The position numbers and the translations under genes were made by a program. Under the pieces are notes generated by a model. It worked only from the letters and a program-made list of their open reading frames with translations, had not been told where the DNA came from and ran no database searches. DNA of 64,000 bases from Pseudomonas sp. CROZ-RG-20F-R04-15 (GTDB lineage Bacteria > Pseudomonadota > Gammaproteobacteria > Pseudomonadales > Pseudomonadaceae): positions 124,001-188,000 of the forward strand of contig NZ_JAKNQL010000007.1 in the NCBI RefSeq assembly GCF_022662375.1. Reading direction: 5' to 3'. Position 1 is the stretch's first letter, and every line of letters starts with the position of its first letter. Shown here piece by piece: positions 45,494 to 54,806 of the stretch.

Positions 45494-46731
45494 TCTCTAT
45501 CAAAGAACGCTTGTCACCTTACAACGATGCCTTGAGTGTCTTGCCGTTTCGCAAGTTGCTGATTGGCCAGGGCCTGTCGATGGCCGGCGATGCCATCTGC
45601 CTGGCGGCGCTGCCGATCGCACTGATTCGCGACGGTTTCGGTGGTGATGTATTTGGTTTCATCATGGCTGCCGTCGGTGTCGGAACCGTTATCGGTGCTC
45701 TGGCCGGGGGGATGCTGGCGGATCGCAAATCGCCCCGGCAGGTGCTCATCTATACCGATACGGCGCGAGGCCTCGCGCAACTGGCCGCCGTTGCGCTGCT
45801 GATCACAGGGGCGCACTGGGGTTTTTTGGTGCTCGCGTATCTGATCTTCGGTATTGGCATTGGTGTATCGAAACCCTGTGCACAGGTGTTGCTGGTTAAT
45901 CTGTTGCCAAAAAAAGCCCTGGTGGCGGGCAATGGGGCGATGAATTTCATCGATAACCTGGTTGCCATTCTGTTTCCGGCCACGCTGGGGGTGTTCATCA
46001 TTCTTTGGGACCCGGTGTGGGGGATCCTGATCGATGGGCTGACCTTCTTCTGCGCCGCCGTTTACACCGCGCAGTTGCCGAACGTCGGCCACCATGAATC
46101 GGAGGAAGAGTTTTCGCTGCGTGAAGCGCTCAACGGCATCACCGTGGTCGTCAACAACGCCACGCTGCTGCTGGGTTTTGCCGCGACGCTGGTGGTGAAC
46201 GTGTTGTGTTTTCCGATCTTTCTGGTCGTTGCCCCTTATGCGATCAGTCAGCGCTTCAGTGAAGACATGTGGGGCTATTGCCTGGCGGCATCGGGATTCG
46301 GCGCCTGCATCGGTTCGGTCATCACGGTGCTGGCCTCGGGGCATGAGCGACTGGTGGGGCTCGCCGTCACTTGCGGATTGTTCCTCGCGGGGGCAATGGC
46401 CCTGCTCGGGCTGGGCACATCGGCGTGGATGGCGATTCTCGGGGCGACGTTCGTCGGCATCGTCGAAGCGTCCTGGCTCACTGGCTGGGCAACCGCCATG
46501 CAGACCCATTCCCCCGAGAGGGATCTGGGCAAGGTGGTGGCGGTCGATACCTTCGTGACCAGCGGCGTGCACCCCTTCATCTATCTGGGCAGCGGTGTGG
46601 TCGGCGGAATCGTCGGCTACTCCCAGACCTTGACGCTTACCGCAGTTGTCAGTGCGGTCGGGACTCTGCTGATTGTCCTGATTTCCCTCATGTTCATGCC
46701 AAGGAGTGCGCGAAATGATCAAGTGCAATAA
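45490..46731 (+). CDS. MFS transporter, EntS-like exporter
   Basis: A 413-residue inner-membrane protein with about 12 hydrophobic segments and the MFS loop GGMLADRKSPRQ between TM2 and TM3. It resembles the EntS/MFS_3 export group. ATGA overlap with GH65 and a 17-nt overlap with the DegT gene place it firmly in the operon. It is the likely exporter of the product. Confidence 0.88.
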   Translation: MISIKERLSPYNDALSVLPFRKLLIGQGLSMAGDAICLAALPIALIRDGFGGDVFGFIMAAVGVGTVIGALAGGMLADRKSPRQVLIYTDTARGLAQLAAVALLITGAHWGFLVLAYLIFGIGIGVSKPCAQVLLVNLLPKKALVAGNGAMNFIDNLVAILFPATLGVFIILWDPVWGILIDGLTFFCAAVYTAQLPNVGHHESEEEFSLREALNGITVVVNNATLLLGFAATLVVNVLCFPIFLVVAPYAISQRFSEDMWGYCLAASGFGACIGSVITVLASGHERLVGLAVTCGLFLAGAMALLGLGTSAWMAILGATFVGIVEASWLTGWATAMQTHSPERDLGKVVAVDTFVTSGVHPFIYLGSGVVGGIVGYSQTLTLTAVVSAVGTLLIVLISLMFMPRSARNDQVQ

Positions 46732-47818
46732 CGTCCAGGAGCAGGCACAGGACCTCTCGAGCGAGATCTTCGAGCGCTGGCAGGCGCTCCTGCAGTCAGG
46801 CGAATTCATCCTGGGTGAAGAGGTTCTGGCGTTCGAAGCCTGGATGTCGGATCGCTGTGGCGGGGCGCATGCTGTGGCCCTCAATTCAGGCACGGATGCG
46901 TTGTTTCTGGCATTGCGTGCGCTGGATATCGGGCCCGGCGACGAAGTCATTACCTGCGCCAATACCTTTGTTGCCACCGTCGGTGCCATTGTGGCTGCAG
47001 GTGCCCGGCCGATCCTGGCGGACGTGGGCGCCGATGAGCTGATGAATGTCGATACGATTGCGCCCCTTTTGAACGCGCGGACCAAAGCGGTCATTCCGGT
47101 CTATCTGCGCGGACGTCCGCTGAATATCGATGCCATCCTCGACCTGTGCCGTGCCCGCGCAGTGGCCGTCATCGAGGATTGCGCACAAGCGATCGGCACC
47201 ACCCTCGACGGTCAGCAAGTCGGCACTCGAGGCGATGCCTCAGCTTTCTCCATGCATCCGTTGAAGACACTCGGGGGGCTGGGGGATGGCGGGATGCTGG
47301 TCACCCGCAATCCGAAGATTGCCGAATACGCGCGCATCGCGCGCAATCATGGCCTGGAAACCCGTAACGAATCAGTGCGGTTCGGTATCAATTCACGCCT
47401 CGACTCGTTGCAGGCCGCGGCGCTCAATGTCAAAGCGCAGTATCTGGATCAATGGCTGAAAAGACGTGTGGAAATCGCCGCTTTCTATGATGACGTCCTC
47501 GGCGCAACCCGCACGGGGACCGATCTGGGTGGGGGCAAGCCGGGAAATTCCTATTATCACTATGTCGTGCAGTCGGATAATCGTGATCGCTTGCAGGCAT
47601 TTCTGGCGCAGCACGATGTGCAAACGGCCATTCATTATCCGGTGCCCATCCATTGGCAAAAAGCCTGGTTGAGCAGTCAGCCGCGCATCGTGCTGGCCAA
47701 TACAGAACGTCTGTCCCGGCAAATGCTCACCCTTCCTTGTCACCATCATTTGTCGGATGGCGAGGTGGAGAAGGTCACCATGCTGATCAAGCAATTCGAG
47801 CGCACGGAGGGGCGGTGA
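46715..47818 (+). CDS. DegT/DnrJ/EryC1/StrS-family sugar aminotransferase
   Basis: A 367-residue PLP-dependent aminotransferase that normally converts keto-sugars or keto-cyclitols to amino-sugars. PLP lysine K184 in [15 protein letters not shown], with [11 protein letters not shown] and EDCAQAIG upstream. ATG 46715 has AAGGAG 8 nt upstream. It is the second aminotransferase in the operon, so the product probably has two amine positions or two building blocks. The stop overlaps the next start (GTGA). Confidence 0.9.
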   Translation: MIKCNNVQEQAQDLSSEIFERWQALLQSGEFILGEEVLAFEAWMSDRCGGAHAVALNSGTDALFLALRALDIGPGDEVITCANTFVATVGAIVAAGARPILADVGADELMNVDTIAPLLNARTKAVIPVYLRGRPLNIDAILDLCRARAVAVIEDCAQAIGTTLDGQQVGTRGDASAFSMHPLKTLGGLGDGGMLVTRNPKIAEYARIARNHGLETRNESVRFGINSRLDSLQAAALNVKAQYLDQWLKRRVEIAAFYDDVLGATRTGTDLGGGKPGNSYYHYVVQSDNRDRLQAFLAQHDVQTAIHYPVPIHWQKAWLSSQPRIVLANTERLSRQMLTLPCHHHLSDGEVEKVTMLIKQFERTEGR

Positions 47819-48933
47819 ATATCGATATCGAATGCGTGGTGATCGGCGCCGGTGTGCTCGGGCTTGCGGTGGCCCGGGCACTGGCCTTGAGCGGGCGTGA
47901 AGTGATTGTGGTGGAGGCGGGCGAGGGCATCGGGACGGGCATCAGTTCGCGCAATTCAGAGGTCATCCACGCCGGTATCTATTACACCGGCAACAGCTTG
48001 AAGGCGCAGATGTGTGTGCAAGGCAACCGCCGTCTATATGCCTTTTGTGAGGCGCACGCCGTGGCTTGCCAGCGTCTGGGCAAGCTGATCGTTGCGACCG
48101 ATGACGCGCAGCGCGGTGCCCTGCAGCGCTTGTGGGAGCAGGGGCGGCGCAACGGTGTCGAGGGCTTGCAGCTGCTCGACGCCCGCCAGGCGCTGGCGCT
48201 GGAGCCGGAACTGTCCTGTGTCGCGGCTCTCTGGTCGCCCTCCACCGGAATTGTCGACTCCCATGCCTTGATGCTCGCCCTGCAAGCGGATGCCGAGTCC
48301 ATGGGCACCTCGTTTGCCTTTCATACACCGTTTGAATCCGCTCGGTGTCACCCTGACGGGATCGAGCTGCGCATGGGCGGCGCGCAGCCCATGACCCTGG
48401 GTTGCCGCGAACTGGTCAACTGTGCGGGTTTGTCTGCGCCGCAAGTGGCAAGTCGTATCGCCGGCCTGTCCTCATCGTTCATTCCCCTGGCGCGGTTGTG
48501 CAAAGGCAGCTATTTCAGCTTCAGCGGGCGGATACCTTTTCGCCATCTGGTCTACCCCGCACCCGAAGCTGCCGGGCTCGGCGTCCATATGACGCTCGAC
48601 CTCGCCGGGCAGGCGCGCTTCGGGCCGGATGTGGAATGGGTCGGGCAGGTTGATTACCGCGTGGACCCGCAGCGGGCCGACAGCTTCTACCAGGCGATTC
48701 GCCGCTATTGGCCGGGGTTGCCCGATGGCAGCTTGCAACCGGCGTACAGTGGCATTCGCCCGAAGATCAGTGACGAACACCAACCGGCGGCGGACTTTGT
48801 CATCAGTGGCCCAGCGGCGCACGGCGTGCCGGGTCTGGTGAATCTGTTCGGCATCGAGTCTCCGGGGCTGACGAGCTGTCTGGCTTTGGCGGACCGCGTC
48901 GTGCAGGAAATCGGCGGTTGTTCGCCTCATTGA
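47815..48933 (+). CDS. FAD-dependent oxidoreductase, L-2-hydroxyglutarate-oxidase-like
   Basis: A 372-residue flavoprotein with GAGVLG at 11-16 and the strongly conserved [13 protein letters not shown] motif of the LhgO/L-2-hydroxyacid oxidase group. It could supply a keto group for one of the aminotransferases by oxidising a 2-hydroxyacid or an alcohol. GTG 47815 is chosen: GGAGG lies upstream and the start overlaps the DegT stop by 4 nt. Last gene of the operon; it ends 4 bp from the convergent channel gene. Confidence 0.88.
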   Translation: MNIDIECVVIGAGVLGLAVARALALSGREVIVVEAGEGIGTGISSRNSEVIHAGIYYTGNSLKAQMCVQGNRRLYAFCEAHAVACQRLGKLIVATDDAQRGALQRLWEQGRRNGVEGLQLLDARQALALEPELSCVAALWSPSTGIVDSHALMLALQADAESMGTSFAFHTPFESARCHPDGIELRMGGAQPMTLGCRELVNCAGLSAPQVASRIAGLSSSFIPLARLCKGSYFSFSGRIPFRHLVYPAPEAAGLGVHMTLDLAGQARFGPDVEWVGQVDYRVDPQRADSFYQAIRRYWPGLPDGSLQPAYSGIRPKISDEHQPAADFVISGPAAHGVPGLVNLFGIESPGLTSCLALADRVVQEIGGCSPH

Positions 48934-48937
48934 TTTT

Positions 48938-51319
48938 TCAGCTACTCGCCGCCGGGTGCGCCAGCGCAATTCCCGCCGCCCCCAGACGCTTGAGCACTTC
49001 GAACAAAAGATCGCTCTTGGTCACCCCGACAATCCTCGGGCTAGCCACGTACCCGGTCACCGTCAAGGTAATCCCGTCCGACGACAATTTGCTGAAGCGC
49101 ACAAACGGTGCCGGTTTATCGAGGATGGTTTCGTTCTCCCGGTAAGTGTTGAGCAACAGGTCCTTGACCTCTTCAGGATCGATGTCCAGCGGGAACACCA
49201 GTTCCAGCGATGCCACGCCTTGCGCGCTGCCGCCCAGCGTGACGTTGCGCAGGTTCTGCGAGATCAGTTGCGAGTTGGGCACGATGACGATCGAGCGGTC
49301 GCTGAGCTGGATTTCCGTGGCGCGCACGTTGATGCGGCGGATGTCGCCTTCCACACCGCTGATGCTGATCAAGTCGCCGACCTTCACCGGTCGTTCCGTC
49401 AGCAGAATCAGGCCCGAGACAAAATTCTTCACGATCTCCTGCAAACCAAAACCGATGCCTACCGACAGCGCACTGACAATCCACGCCAGATTGGTCCACT
49501 GCACGCCCAGCGACGACAGTGTCAGCAGAATCACAAAGGCATAACCGATGTTGGAAAACAGCGTGCTCAGCGAGGCACACATGCCCGGGTCCATGTCGGT
49601 CTTGGGTAAAAACTCGTTGTCGAGCCAACGGCGCAGGGCGCGAATCAGCCAGATGCCGATCATCAACGCCAGCACGGCATTGAGCAGATGGCCGGGGACG
49701 ATGTTCAGCTTGCGCAGACCGGCGCCGCCGAGGATCGCCATGATGTTGCTCGCCAGTTGTCCAAGCGTGGTGCCGATGCCGCCGACAAACAGCGCGATCA
49801 CCGCCAGCAACAACAGCGCGGCCCGGCTGAAACCCGACAGCAGAATTTCGATCTGACCCAGTCGGCGATCGCCAATGCCGAGCAACTGTTTGAGTGCCTT
49901 GCCGCTGGCATGTCGGGGTGAAAACACGTGTTCGCAGGCGTCCTTGATCAATTGAATCAGCAAATAGAAACCTGACAGAACAATGTACGCCCACACCAGC
50001 TCATAACTGATGAACCGCGCCAGCGACACGTAACCGGTGAGCAGGGCAATCGCCGAGACAAACATCGAAATGCTCGCGATGGTGTAAATCACCCCGGCAA
50101 ACGTGCTGTTGGCCGCCGCATCATTGGCCGCGACCAGCGCCTTGCGCACCTTGCCAACGCGCAGCAGCAGGACCGTCACGATCGCCAGCACCACCATCGA
50201 AATGACCCCGCGCCCGGCAATCACGATCTGGCTGCTCATGCCGGTGGCGTTGCTGACCTGCACCAGCGTGACCAGCACCAGTAACGTGCAGGACAAAATG
50301 CGCGGGTAAGGCTTGAGCGCCTGCGCCACCGCATCGGCGATCGCCGGCAAACGCCACGACGGATGCTGCGTCGACAGCAACGCGCGGCTCAACCCTGTGA
50401 TCAGCACACAGGCATACACAACCTTCTCGAACTCCTCAGAGAAGGTTTCCAGCACTGGCGGCAATGGTTGGTGGCGGGTGCAAGCGTAGAACAACAATTT
50501 CAAGGCAATGCCGGTGGTGGCGATGGTTGCCAGTGCCGAGGCGAACGCCAGCGCACTACGACGCAGGCGACCCTCGGGCATGCGGTGAATGCACACCCAG
50601 GTCAGACCGCGTTCAGCCAGCCTGCGGCCGAACGTCCAGATGATCAGCGCCATTAACACCAGCAGACTGGTGTAGAACCGCTCCCCCGGTGCCCACACGG
50701 TGGCCCAGGTGTCACGCACCTGCGCGACGAAAAAGCGTAAACGCTCACGGTCGTCGTCACTCGGACTCAACAGCGGTGACCAGAAGCTCGGACTCAGCAC
50801 GCTGTCAGTGCCCAGCGTCAGCTCGCTTTCCAGCAACGTGCGGCGGATACCGGCAATCTGCGTAATCAGATCCGCCGCGCTCTGCTTCAGCGCCGCCAGG
50901 CTTTTCAGCGTGCCGTCGACCTTGCTCTTTTGCTCCGCCAGGGATGCCCGTTGCGCGACGATATCGGCGTGTTCCGCCGCCAGATCGGCATCCGGCGCAG
51001 CCCCTAGCACGCCCAACTGCACCGCCAGTTGCGCCTGCTGCGGCAACAACGCTGCCGATAAGCGATCGACATCGAGAATGAACGCCTGCACCCGATCCTG
51101 CGGGCCTTCGAGCTGGTTGTAATTGTTCGCTGCAGAAATCTGTTGCTTGAGGCCGTCGAGGCGTTGTTGCAAGGCCTGCAGATCACTTTGCGAAATCACC
51201 GGCAACGGCGCGGCGGTGGTGCTGGCCGGCGCCGGCAAATCGGCTGCCCACAGCGGCGGACTGCCGCCAACAAGCAGCATGAACGCGACAAAAAACAACG
51301 ACTTCAATGTGTTGCGCAT
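48938..51319 (-). CDS. MscS-family mechanosensitive channel with periplasmic domain (DUF3772 type)
   Basis: A 793-residue inner-membrane channel that should release solutes on hypo-osmotic shock. A signal peptide (1-25) leads into a periplasmic coiled-coil region (about 45-180), several additional transmembrane segments (about 215-540), and the MscS core at about 570-760. In the core, IVSALSVGIGFGLQEIVKNFVSGLILL is the pore helix region (quoted as motif GFGLQEIVKNF) and RPVKVGD opens the beta domain. Monocistronic, and convergent with the nine-gene operon with only 4 bp between the stops. Confidence 0.92.
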   Translation of the reverse strand: MRNTLKSLFFVAFMLLVGGSPPLWAADLPAPASTTAAPLPVISQSDLQALQQRLDGLKQQISAANNYNQLEGPQDRVQAFILDVDRLSAALLPQQAQLAVQLGVLGAAPDADLAAEHADIVAQRASLAEQKSKVDGTLKSLAALKQSAADLITQIAGIRRTLLESELTLGTDSVLSPSFWSPLLSPSDDDRERLRFFVAQVRDTWATVWAPGERFYTSLLVLMALIIWTFGRRLAERGLTWVCIHRMPEGRLRRSALAFASALATIATTGIALKLLFYACTRHQPLPPVLETFSEEFEKVVYACVLITGLSRALLSTQHPSWRLPAIADAVAQALKPYPRILSCTLLVLVTLVQVSNATGMSSQIVIAGRGVISMVVLAIVTVLLLRVGKVRKALVAANDAAANSTFAGVIYTIASISMFVSAIALLTGYVSLARFISYELVWAYIVLSGFYLLIQLIKDACEHVFSPRHASGKALKQLLGIGDRRLGQIEILLSGFSRAALLLLAVIALFVGGIGTTLGQLASNIMAILGGAGLRKLNIVPGHLLNAVLALMIGIWLIRALRRWLDNEFLPKTDMDPGMCASLSTLFSNIGYAFVILLTLSSLGVQWTNLAWIVSALSVGIGFGLQEIVKNFVSGLILLTERPVKVGDLISISGVEGDIRRINVRATEIQLSDRSIVIVPNSQLISQNLRNVTLGGSAQGVASLELVFPLDIDPEEVKDLLLNTYRENETILDKPAPFVRFSKLSSDGITLTVTGYVASPRIVGVTKSDLLFEVLKRLGAAGIALAHPAASS

Positions 51320-51427
51320 GGGTACGGCGGCTCGAGTGGATCACACAGTCTATGAGGTTAGGTGATCGAGCCGAACGGGGAGGAAAACTTTCCGGCAGAG
51401 CAGGGCGGGTGAGCAGATGTCCAGACG

Positions 51428-51458
51428 AAAAAAGCCCGACGGGTAAGGTCGGGCCTTT
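51428..51458 (-). terminator. Rho-independent terminator of the repeat-protein gene
   Basis: On the minus strand GGCCCGAC-CTTACCC-GTCGGGC is followed by TTTTTT. It lies 30 bp after the stop of the gene at 51487. Confidence 0.88.
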
Positions 51459-51486
51459 CTTCGGTGACTGCGCTGAAGCGCTGCAT

Positions 51487-51720
51487 TCAGACGGCGCGGC
51501 GTTCGAGCAAACGGTCTGAACCACCCTCGGCAACGGCATCACTGAACAGCGGGTCGGTTTCAGTGGCGGCGGCAACTGCGTCGCTGAACAGCGGATCAGT
51601 CTGGGTTGCGGCGGCTACTGCGTCGCTGAACAGTGGATCAGTCTGGGTGGCAGGCTCAGCGGCAAAAGCATTCAGGGCGAACAGTGAGAAAGCGATGCTG
51701 AAAAGGGCTTGGCGTTTCAT
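51487..51720 (-). CDS. Small secreted protein with three 14-residue repeats
   Basis: A 77-residue protein with a signal peptide cleaved near AFA-AEP (about 21). The mature part is three near-perfect copies of ATQTDPLFSDAVAA (24-37, 38-51, 52-65; the last has E for Q), then a basic tail. The DNA repeats have a 42-bp period (51526-51651). It is followed by its own terminator, which supports real expression. I know no function; a repeat of this size could bind a partner or metal through the Asp residues. Confidence 0.75.
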   Translation of the reverse strand: MKRQALFSIAFSLFALNAFAAEPATQTDPLFSDAVAAATQTDPLFSDAVAAATETDPLFSDAVAEGGSDRLLERRAV

Positions 51721-51844
51721 GAGTGTGTGCTCCGTGGGGTAGTGGTTGGGTCTGGAGCCGATCTTACGCCGCGAGCCTGATAAGAGAACTTCATTGAATC
51801 AATGGTTGTTATTGACGCGGTTAATGATTGTTTTTTTGAAGGCC

Positions 51845-52723
51845 TCACTCATACCCCATCTTCACCTGAGCACTGATCAGTTCAGCCAGCATCCGCACGG
51901 GTTCTGTAAAAGTCTGCCGCGACCGGTGCACCAGTCCGATATCACGGTGGAAGGTGTGCTGCCCGAGGTCGAGCACCCGGACACCGGCAGGCCATTCGAA
52001 ATCGGGCGCCGTTTGCGGCACCAATGCCACGCCGACACCGTTCTCGACCAGTTTGATAATTGCTTCCAGCTCATCCAGCTCGCAGACCTCACGCAGTGTG
52101 AAGTGCATCTGCCGCAAAAAACGGTCGACCTGCCTGCCGCCAAAGGAGGAGCGGTCATATCGAATGAACGGCTGGCTGGAAAGCAACTGGGTCCAGTCAT
52201 CTCCCGGCACGTCTCGGGGCACGATCAATCGGTAAGGCTCCAGCGCCAAGGTCGTCCAGCGCAGGTCGCTCTGCAGTGAGAAGGGTGGGCGGATGATCAC
52301 GGCCATGTCGATCTCGCCAGCATCCACCAGGTTGACCAGTTCCATCGACAACCCGGGCACCACGCGGGATCGGCACTGCGGGCAGTGCTGGTGAAACTTC
52401 GCCAGTGCATCAGGTAAATAAGAGCGCTGCACCGACGCAATCGCGCCAATGTTGACCAGCACGCTGGGCGGCAGACCCACCGTTGTCGAACCGAGGCTGT
52501 CGTAGAGCCTGAGCAGTTCCTGCGCTTGCAGAAGGATCTGATGGCCCATTCTGTTGAGGTGTGCCGAGCGCCCCTTTCTATCGAACAGCTCGAAGCCAAG
52601 CTCGGCTTCCAGGCGCTGGATCTGTGCGCTGACGGCGGCCTGGGTGAGGCCGATTTTGTTGCCGGCAGCAGCGAAAGTACCTTCGCGCGCAACGGCGATG
52701 AGTGTCTTGAGTTCTTTGATCAT
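51845..52723 (-). CDS. LysR-family transcriptional regulator
   Basis: A 292-residue LysR regulator: winged HTH at 1-60 (AAAGNKIGLTQAAVSAQIQR) and effector-binding domain at about 90-292. It is divergent from the VOC-family gene, and the dyad next to its start codon is a likely operator. It presumably controls the VOC gene and perhaps the symporter that follows. Effector unknown. Confidence 0.9.
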   Translation of the reverse strand: MIKELKTLIAVAREGTFAAAGNKIGLTQAAVSAQIQRLEAELGFELFDRKGRSAHLNRMGHQILLQAQELLRLYDSLGSTTVGLPPSVLVNIGAIASVQRSYLPDALAKFHQHCPQCRSRVVPGLSMELVNLVDAGEIDMAVIIRPPFSLQSDLRWTTLALEPYRLIVPRDVPGDDWTQLLSSQPFIRYDRSSFGGRQVDRFLRQMHFTLREVCELDELEAIIKLVENGVGVALVPQTAPDFEWPAGVRVLDLGQHTFHRDIGLVHRSRQTFTEPVRMLAELISAQVKMGYE

Positions 52724-52742
52724 TCACAAATATTAATTGTGA
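52724..52742. promoter_or_regulatory. Candidate LysR operator (dyad TCACAA-N7-TTGTGA)
   Basis: A perfect 6-bp inverted repeat with a 7-nt AT centre (ATATTAA) directly abuts the LysR start codon, in an AT-rich divergent promoter. Its size and place fit an autoregulatory LysR site. Confidence 0.6.
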
Positions 52743-52878
52743 TTCTAAGAAATATATATTGATTTTTATGTTTTGTTTTCCGCCCTAGGATGTTTTCCAT
52801 CCCCGGCAGCGGCTGAACCCAAGGCGCCGATGACGGCAGGAATGTTCGCCAACCCACAAAAACATGATCGGAGTTCTG

Positions 52879-53304
52879 ATGAGCCTCTCGCCTTTCCACC
52901 TCGCTATCCCCGTTTACGATCTGGCTGCAGCGCGCACCTTTTACGGTGAAGTCTTTGGTCTTGAAGAAGGGCGCTCCAGTACTCAGTGGGTCGACTTCGA
53001 TTTTTATGGCCACCAACTGGTCATCCACGAACACCCGAAAACCGCGTCCCAGGAAAGTGTTCACAGCAACCCGGTCGACGGTCACGACGTTCCGGTTCCG
53101 CACTTCGGCATCATCCTGGGCTGGCAACAGTGGGAAGCCTTGGCCGAACGCCTGAAGTCCTTTGGCACCGAGTTTGTGATCGAACCGTACATTCGCTTTC
53201 AGGGGCAGGTCGGCGAGCAAGCCACCATGTTTCTCTTTGATCCATGCGGCAACGCTCTGGAATTCAAGGCTTTCAAGGATATGAGCCAGCTCTTCGCCAA
53301 GTGA
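52879..53304 (+). CDS. VOC-superfamily (glyoxalase-like) protein
   Basis: A 141-residue single-unit vicinal-oxygen-chelate protein with two beta-alpha-beta-beta-beta modules. Likely metal residues lie in [15 protein letters not shown] and the ALEFKAF glutamate. It resembles dioxygenase or glyoxalase-like VOC enzymes of unknown substrate. I prefer ATG 52879 (CGGAG 6 nt upstream) over the ATG five codons earlier. It is divergent from LysR. Confidence 0.85.
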   Translation: MSLSPFHLAIPVYDLAAARTFYGEVFGLEEGRSSTQWVDFDFYGHQLVIHEHPKTASQESVHSNPVDGHDVPVPHFGIILGWQQWEALAERLKSFGTEFVIEPYIRFQGQVGEQATMFLFDPCGNALEFKAFKDMSQLFAK

Positions 53305-53312
53305 CACCCGTC

Positions 53313-53335
53313 ATGGCACAACCCGGTTGTGCCAT
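53313..53335 (+). terminator. Perfect 11-bp palindrome after the VOC gene
   Basis: ATGGCACAACC-C-GGTTGTGCCAT, beginning 9 bp after the VOC stop. As RNA it forms a tight hairpin followed by only TTTGG, so it may be a weak terminator. As DNA it could be an operator for the symporter gene. Confidence 0.55.
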
Positions 53336-53416
53336 TTGGTCTCAAGTGAGCTGGAAGCTCATGACTCTAGCAACTGCCTTTAGCGCAGACCTTTCCTTCC
53401 AACAAAAAGGCTAGAC

Positions 53417-54673
53417 ATGAAACGTATTCCCCTGGTGTGGCAAATCGTTGCCGGGCTGTTGCTTGGCGTGCTCGTCGGTTGGTATTTCAATACCCATCCG
53501 CAGTATCAAACATGGGTCAGCGCGGAGATCCTCAAGCCTCTGGGCGACATCTTTATCAAGATGATGAAGATGGTGGTGGTACCGATTGTGTTCTGCTGCA
53601 TGATTCTGGGCATTGCCGGCGGTGGCGATAACAAGTCGTTTGGCCGCATGGGCATCAAGTCGCTGGGGTATTTCTTTGCGATTACCGCGCTGGCGATTGT
53701 GGTCGGCCTGTGTTTCGCCAACCTTTTCGAGCCGGGGACCGGCACCGATATTTCCGGCCTGTCCCACGGCACGGCATCGATCAACATGGAGCCGTCAAAA
53801 GGTGCGTTGGTGATCCTGCAGAACATCGTGCCGGACAATGTTCTGGTGGCGATGTCGGAAGCGAAATTGCTCTCGGTGCTGTTCTTTGCCGTGCTGTTCG
53901 GCCTCGCCTTGAATGCGCTGCCGAGAGAAAAAAGTGCACCGGCCATTGCGCTGGTTCAGAGCATTTCCGATGCGATGTTCAAGGTCGTCTCAATGGTGAT
54001 GGCCTACGCGCCGATTGGGGTCTTCGGCATGATCGGCGCAACCGTGGCGACGTTTGGTTTTGCCTCGCTGTTGCCGTTGCTCAAGTTGATCGGCGTGGTT
54101 TACCTGGCGCTGGTGGTCTTCGCCTTGGTGATACTCGGCGGAATTTGCTACTTGATTGGCGAGAACATTTTCAAATTGATTCGCTACTTCCGCAGTGAAT
54201 TGATTCTGGCGTTCTCGAGTGCCGCATCGGCCGCCGTCATGCCGCAGTTGATGACCCGGTTGGAGAGCTACGGCGTACCGCGTCGGATCGTCAGTTTCGT
54301 GGTGCCGGTGGGTTATGCATTCAATCTGGACGGCGCTTCGATCTTCCTCGGTGTGGCAACGATTTTCGTGGCGCAACTCTATGGCATCGACCTGTCGCTG
54401 TCGCAGCAGATCCTGCTGGTGGTGACGATGGTGCTGACCTCAAAAGGCGCGGCGGGGGTGCCTGGGTTTGCCATCATCATTCTTTCCGCGACGTTGGCTT
54501 CAGCCGGTCTGCCCTTGGAGGGTGTGGCATTGATCGCGGGTATTTTCAGGATCATCGACAGCGGTACCACCACGCTGAATGTATTGGGCAATGCCATCGC
54601 ACCACTGGTGATTGCCAAGTGGGAAAGAGCAACGCTTGAACCTGCACGCGTTCGTCCAGCGGCCGAAGTGTGA
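53417..54673 (+). CDS. Dicarboxylate/amino-acid:cation symporter (DAACS, GltP/DctA type)
   Basis: A 418-residue inner-membrane symporter that uses Na+ or H+ to import dicarboxylates or acidic amino acids. About eight transmembrane helices plus two re-entrant hairpins; family motifs are present (SSAASAAVMPQ in HP1, NLDGASIFLG in TM7, SKGAAGVPGF in HP2). It has its own leader after the VOC gene and a terminator downstream. Substrate not assignable further. Confidence 0.92.
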   Translation: MKRIPLVWQIVAGLLLGVLVGWYFNTHPQYQTWVSAEILKPLGDIFIKMMKMVVVPIVFCCMILGIAGGGDNKSFGRMGIKSLGYFFAITALAIVVGLCFANLFEPGTGTDISGLSHGTASINMEPSKGALVILQNIVPDNVLVAMSEAKLLSVLFFAVLFGLALNALPREKSAPAIALVQSISDAMFKVVSMVMAYAPIGVFGMIGATVATFGFASLLPLLKLIGVVYLALVVFALVILGGICYLIGENIFKLIRYFRSELILAFSSAASAAVMPQLMTRLESYGVPRRIVSFVVPVGYAFNLDGASIFLGVATIFVAQLYGIDLSLSQQILLVVTMVLTSKGAAGVPGFAIIILSATLASAGLPLEGVALIAGIFRIIDSGTTTLNVLGNAIAPLVIAKWERATLEPARVRPAAEV

Positions 54674-54736
54674 GTTTTTAGTCGCCACCCGGCACGACGG
54701 ATATCTGCTTGTTAAACCGCACTGATGACGAGTGCT

Positions 54737-54763
54737 CGCCCGCTAACAAAGGGGCGTTTTTTT
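54737..54763 (+). terminator. Terminator of the symporter gene
   Basis: A short GC stem (CGCCC / GGGCG) with a 10-nt loop, followed by seven T residues. It lies about 65 bp after the stop codon. Confidence 0.65.
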
Positions 54764-54775
54764 CGGTCTGTTTAC

Positions 54776-54790
54776 TAGACGACCGGTCTA
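54776..54790. promoter_or_regulatory. TetR/NemR-type operator candidate
   Basis: TAGACGACCGGTCTA, centred on the perfect 8-bp palindrome GACCGGTC (54781-54788). It resembles the TAGACC-GGTCTA boxes of NemR-like TetR repressors that control Old Yellow Enzyme genes. It lies 16 bp before the OYE start codon. No TetR gene is adjacent. Confidence 0.65.
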
Positions 54791-54806
54791 TTGATTTGGA
54801 GTTTTT

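Noticed and set aside
45514..47094. Minus-strand frame of 526 codons across the MFS and DegT genes
   Set aside because: Composition shadow of two well-supported plus-strand genes; low-complexity, charged translation with no domain.
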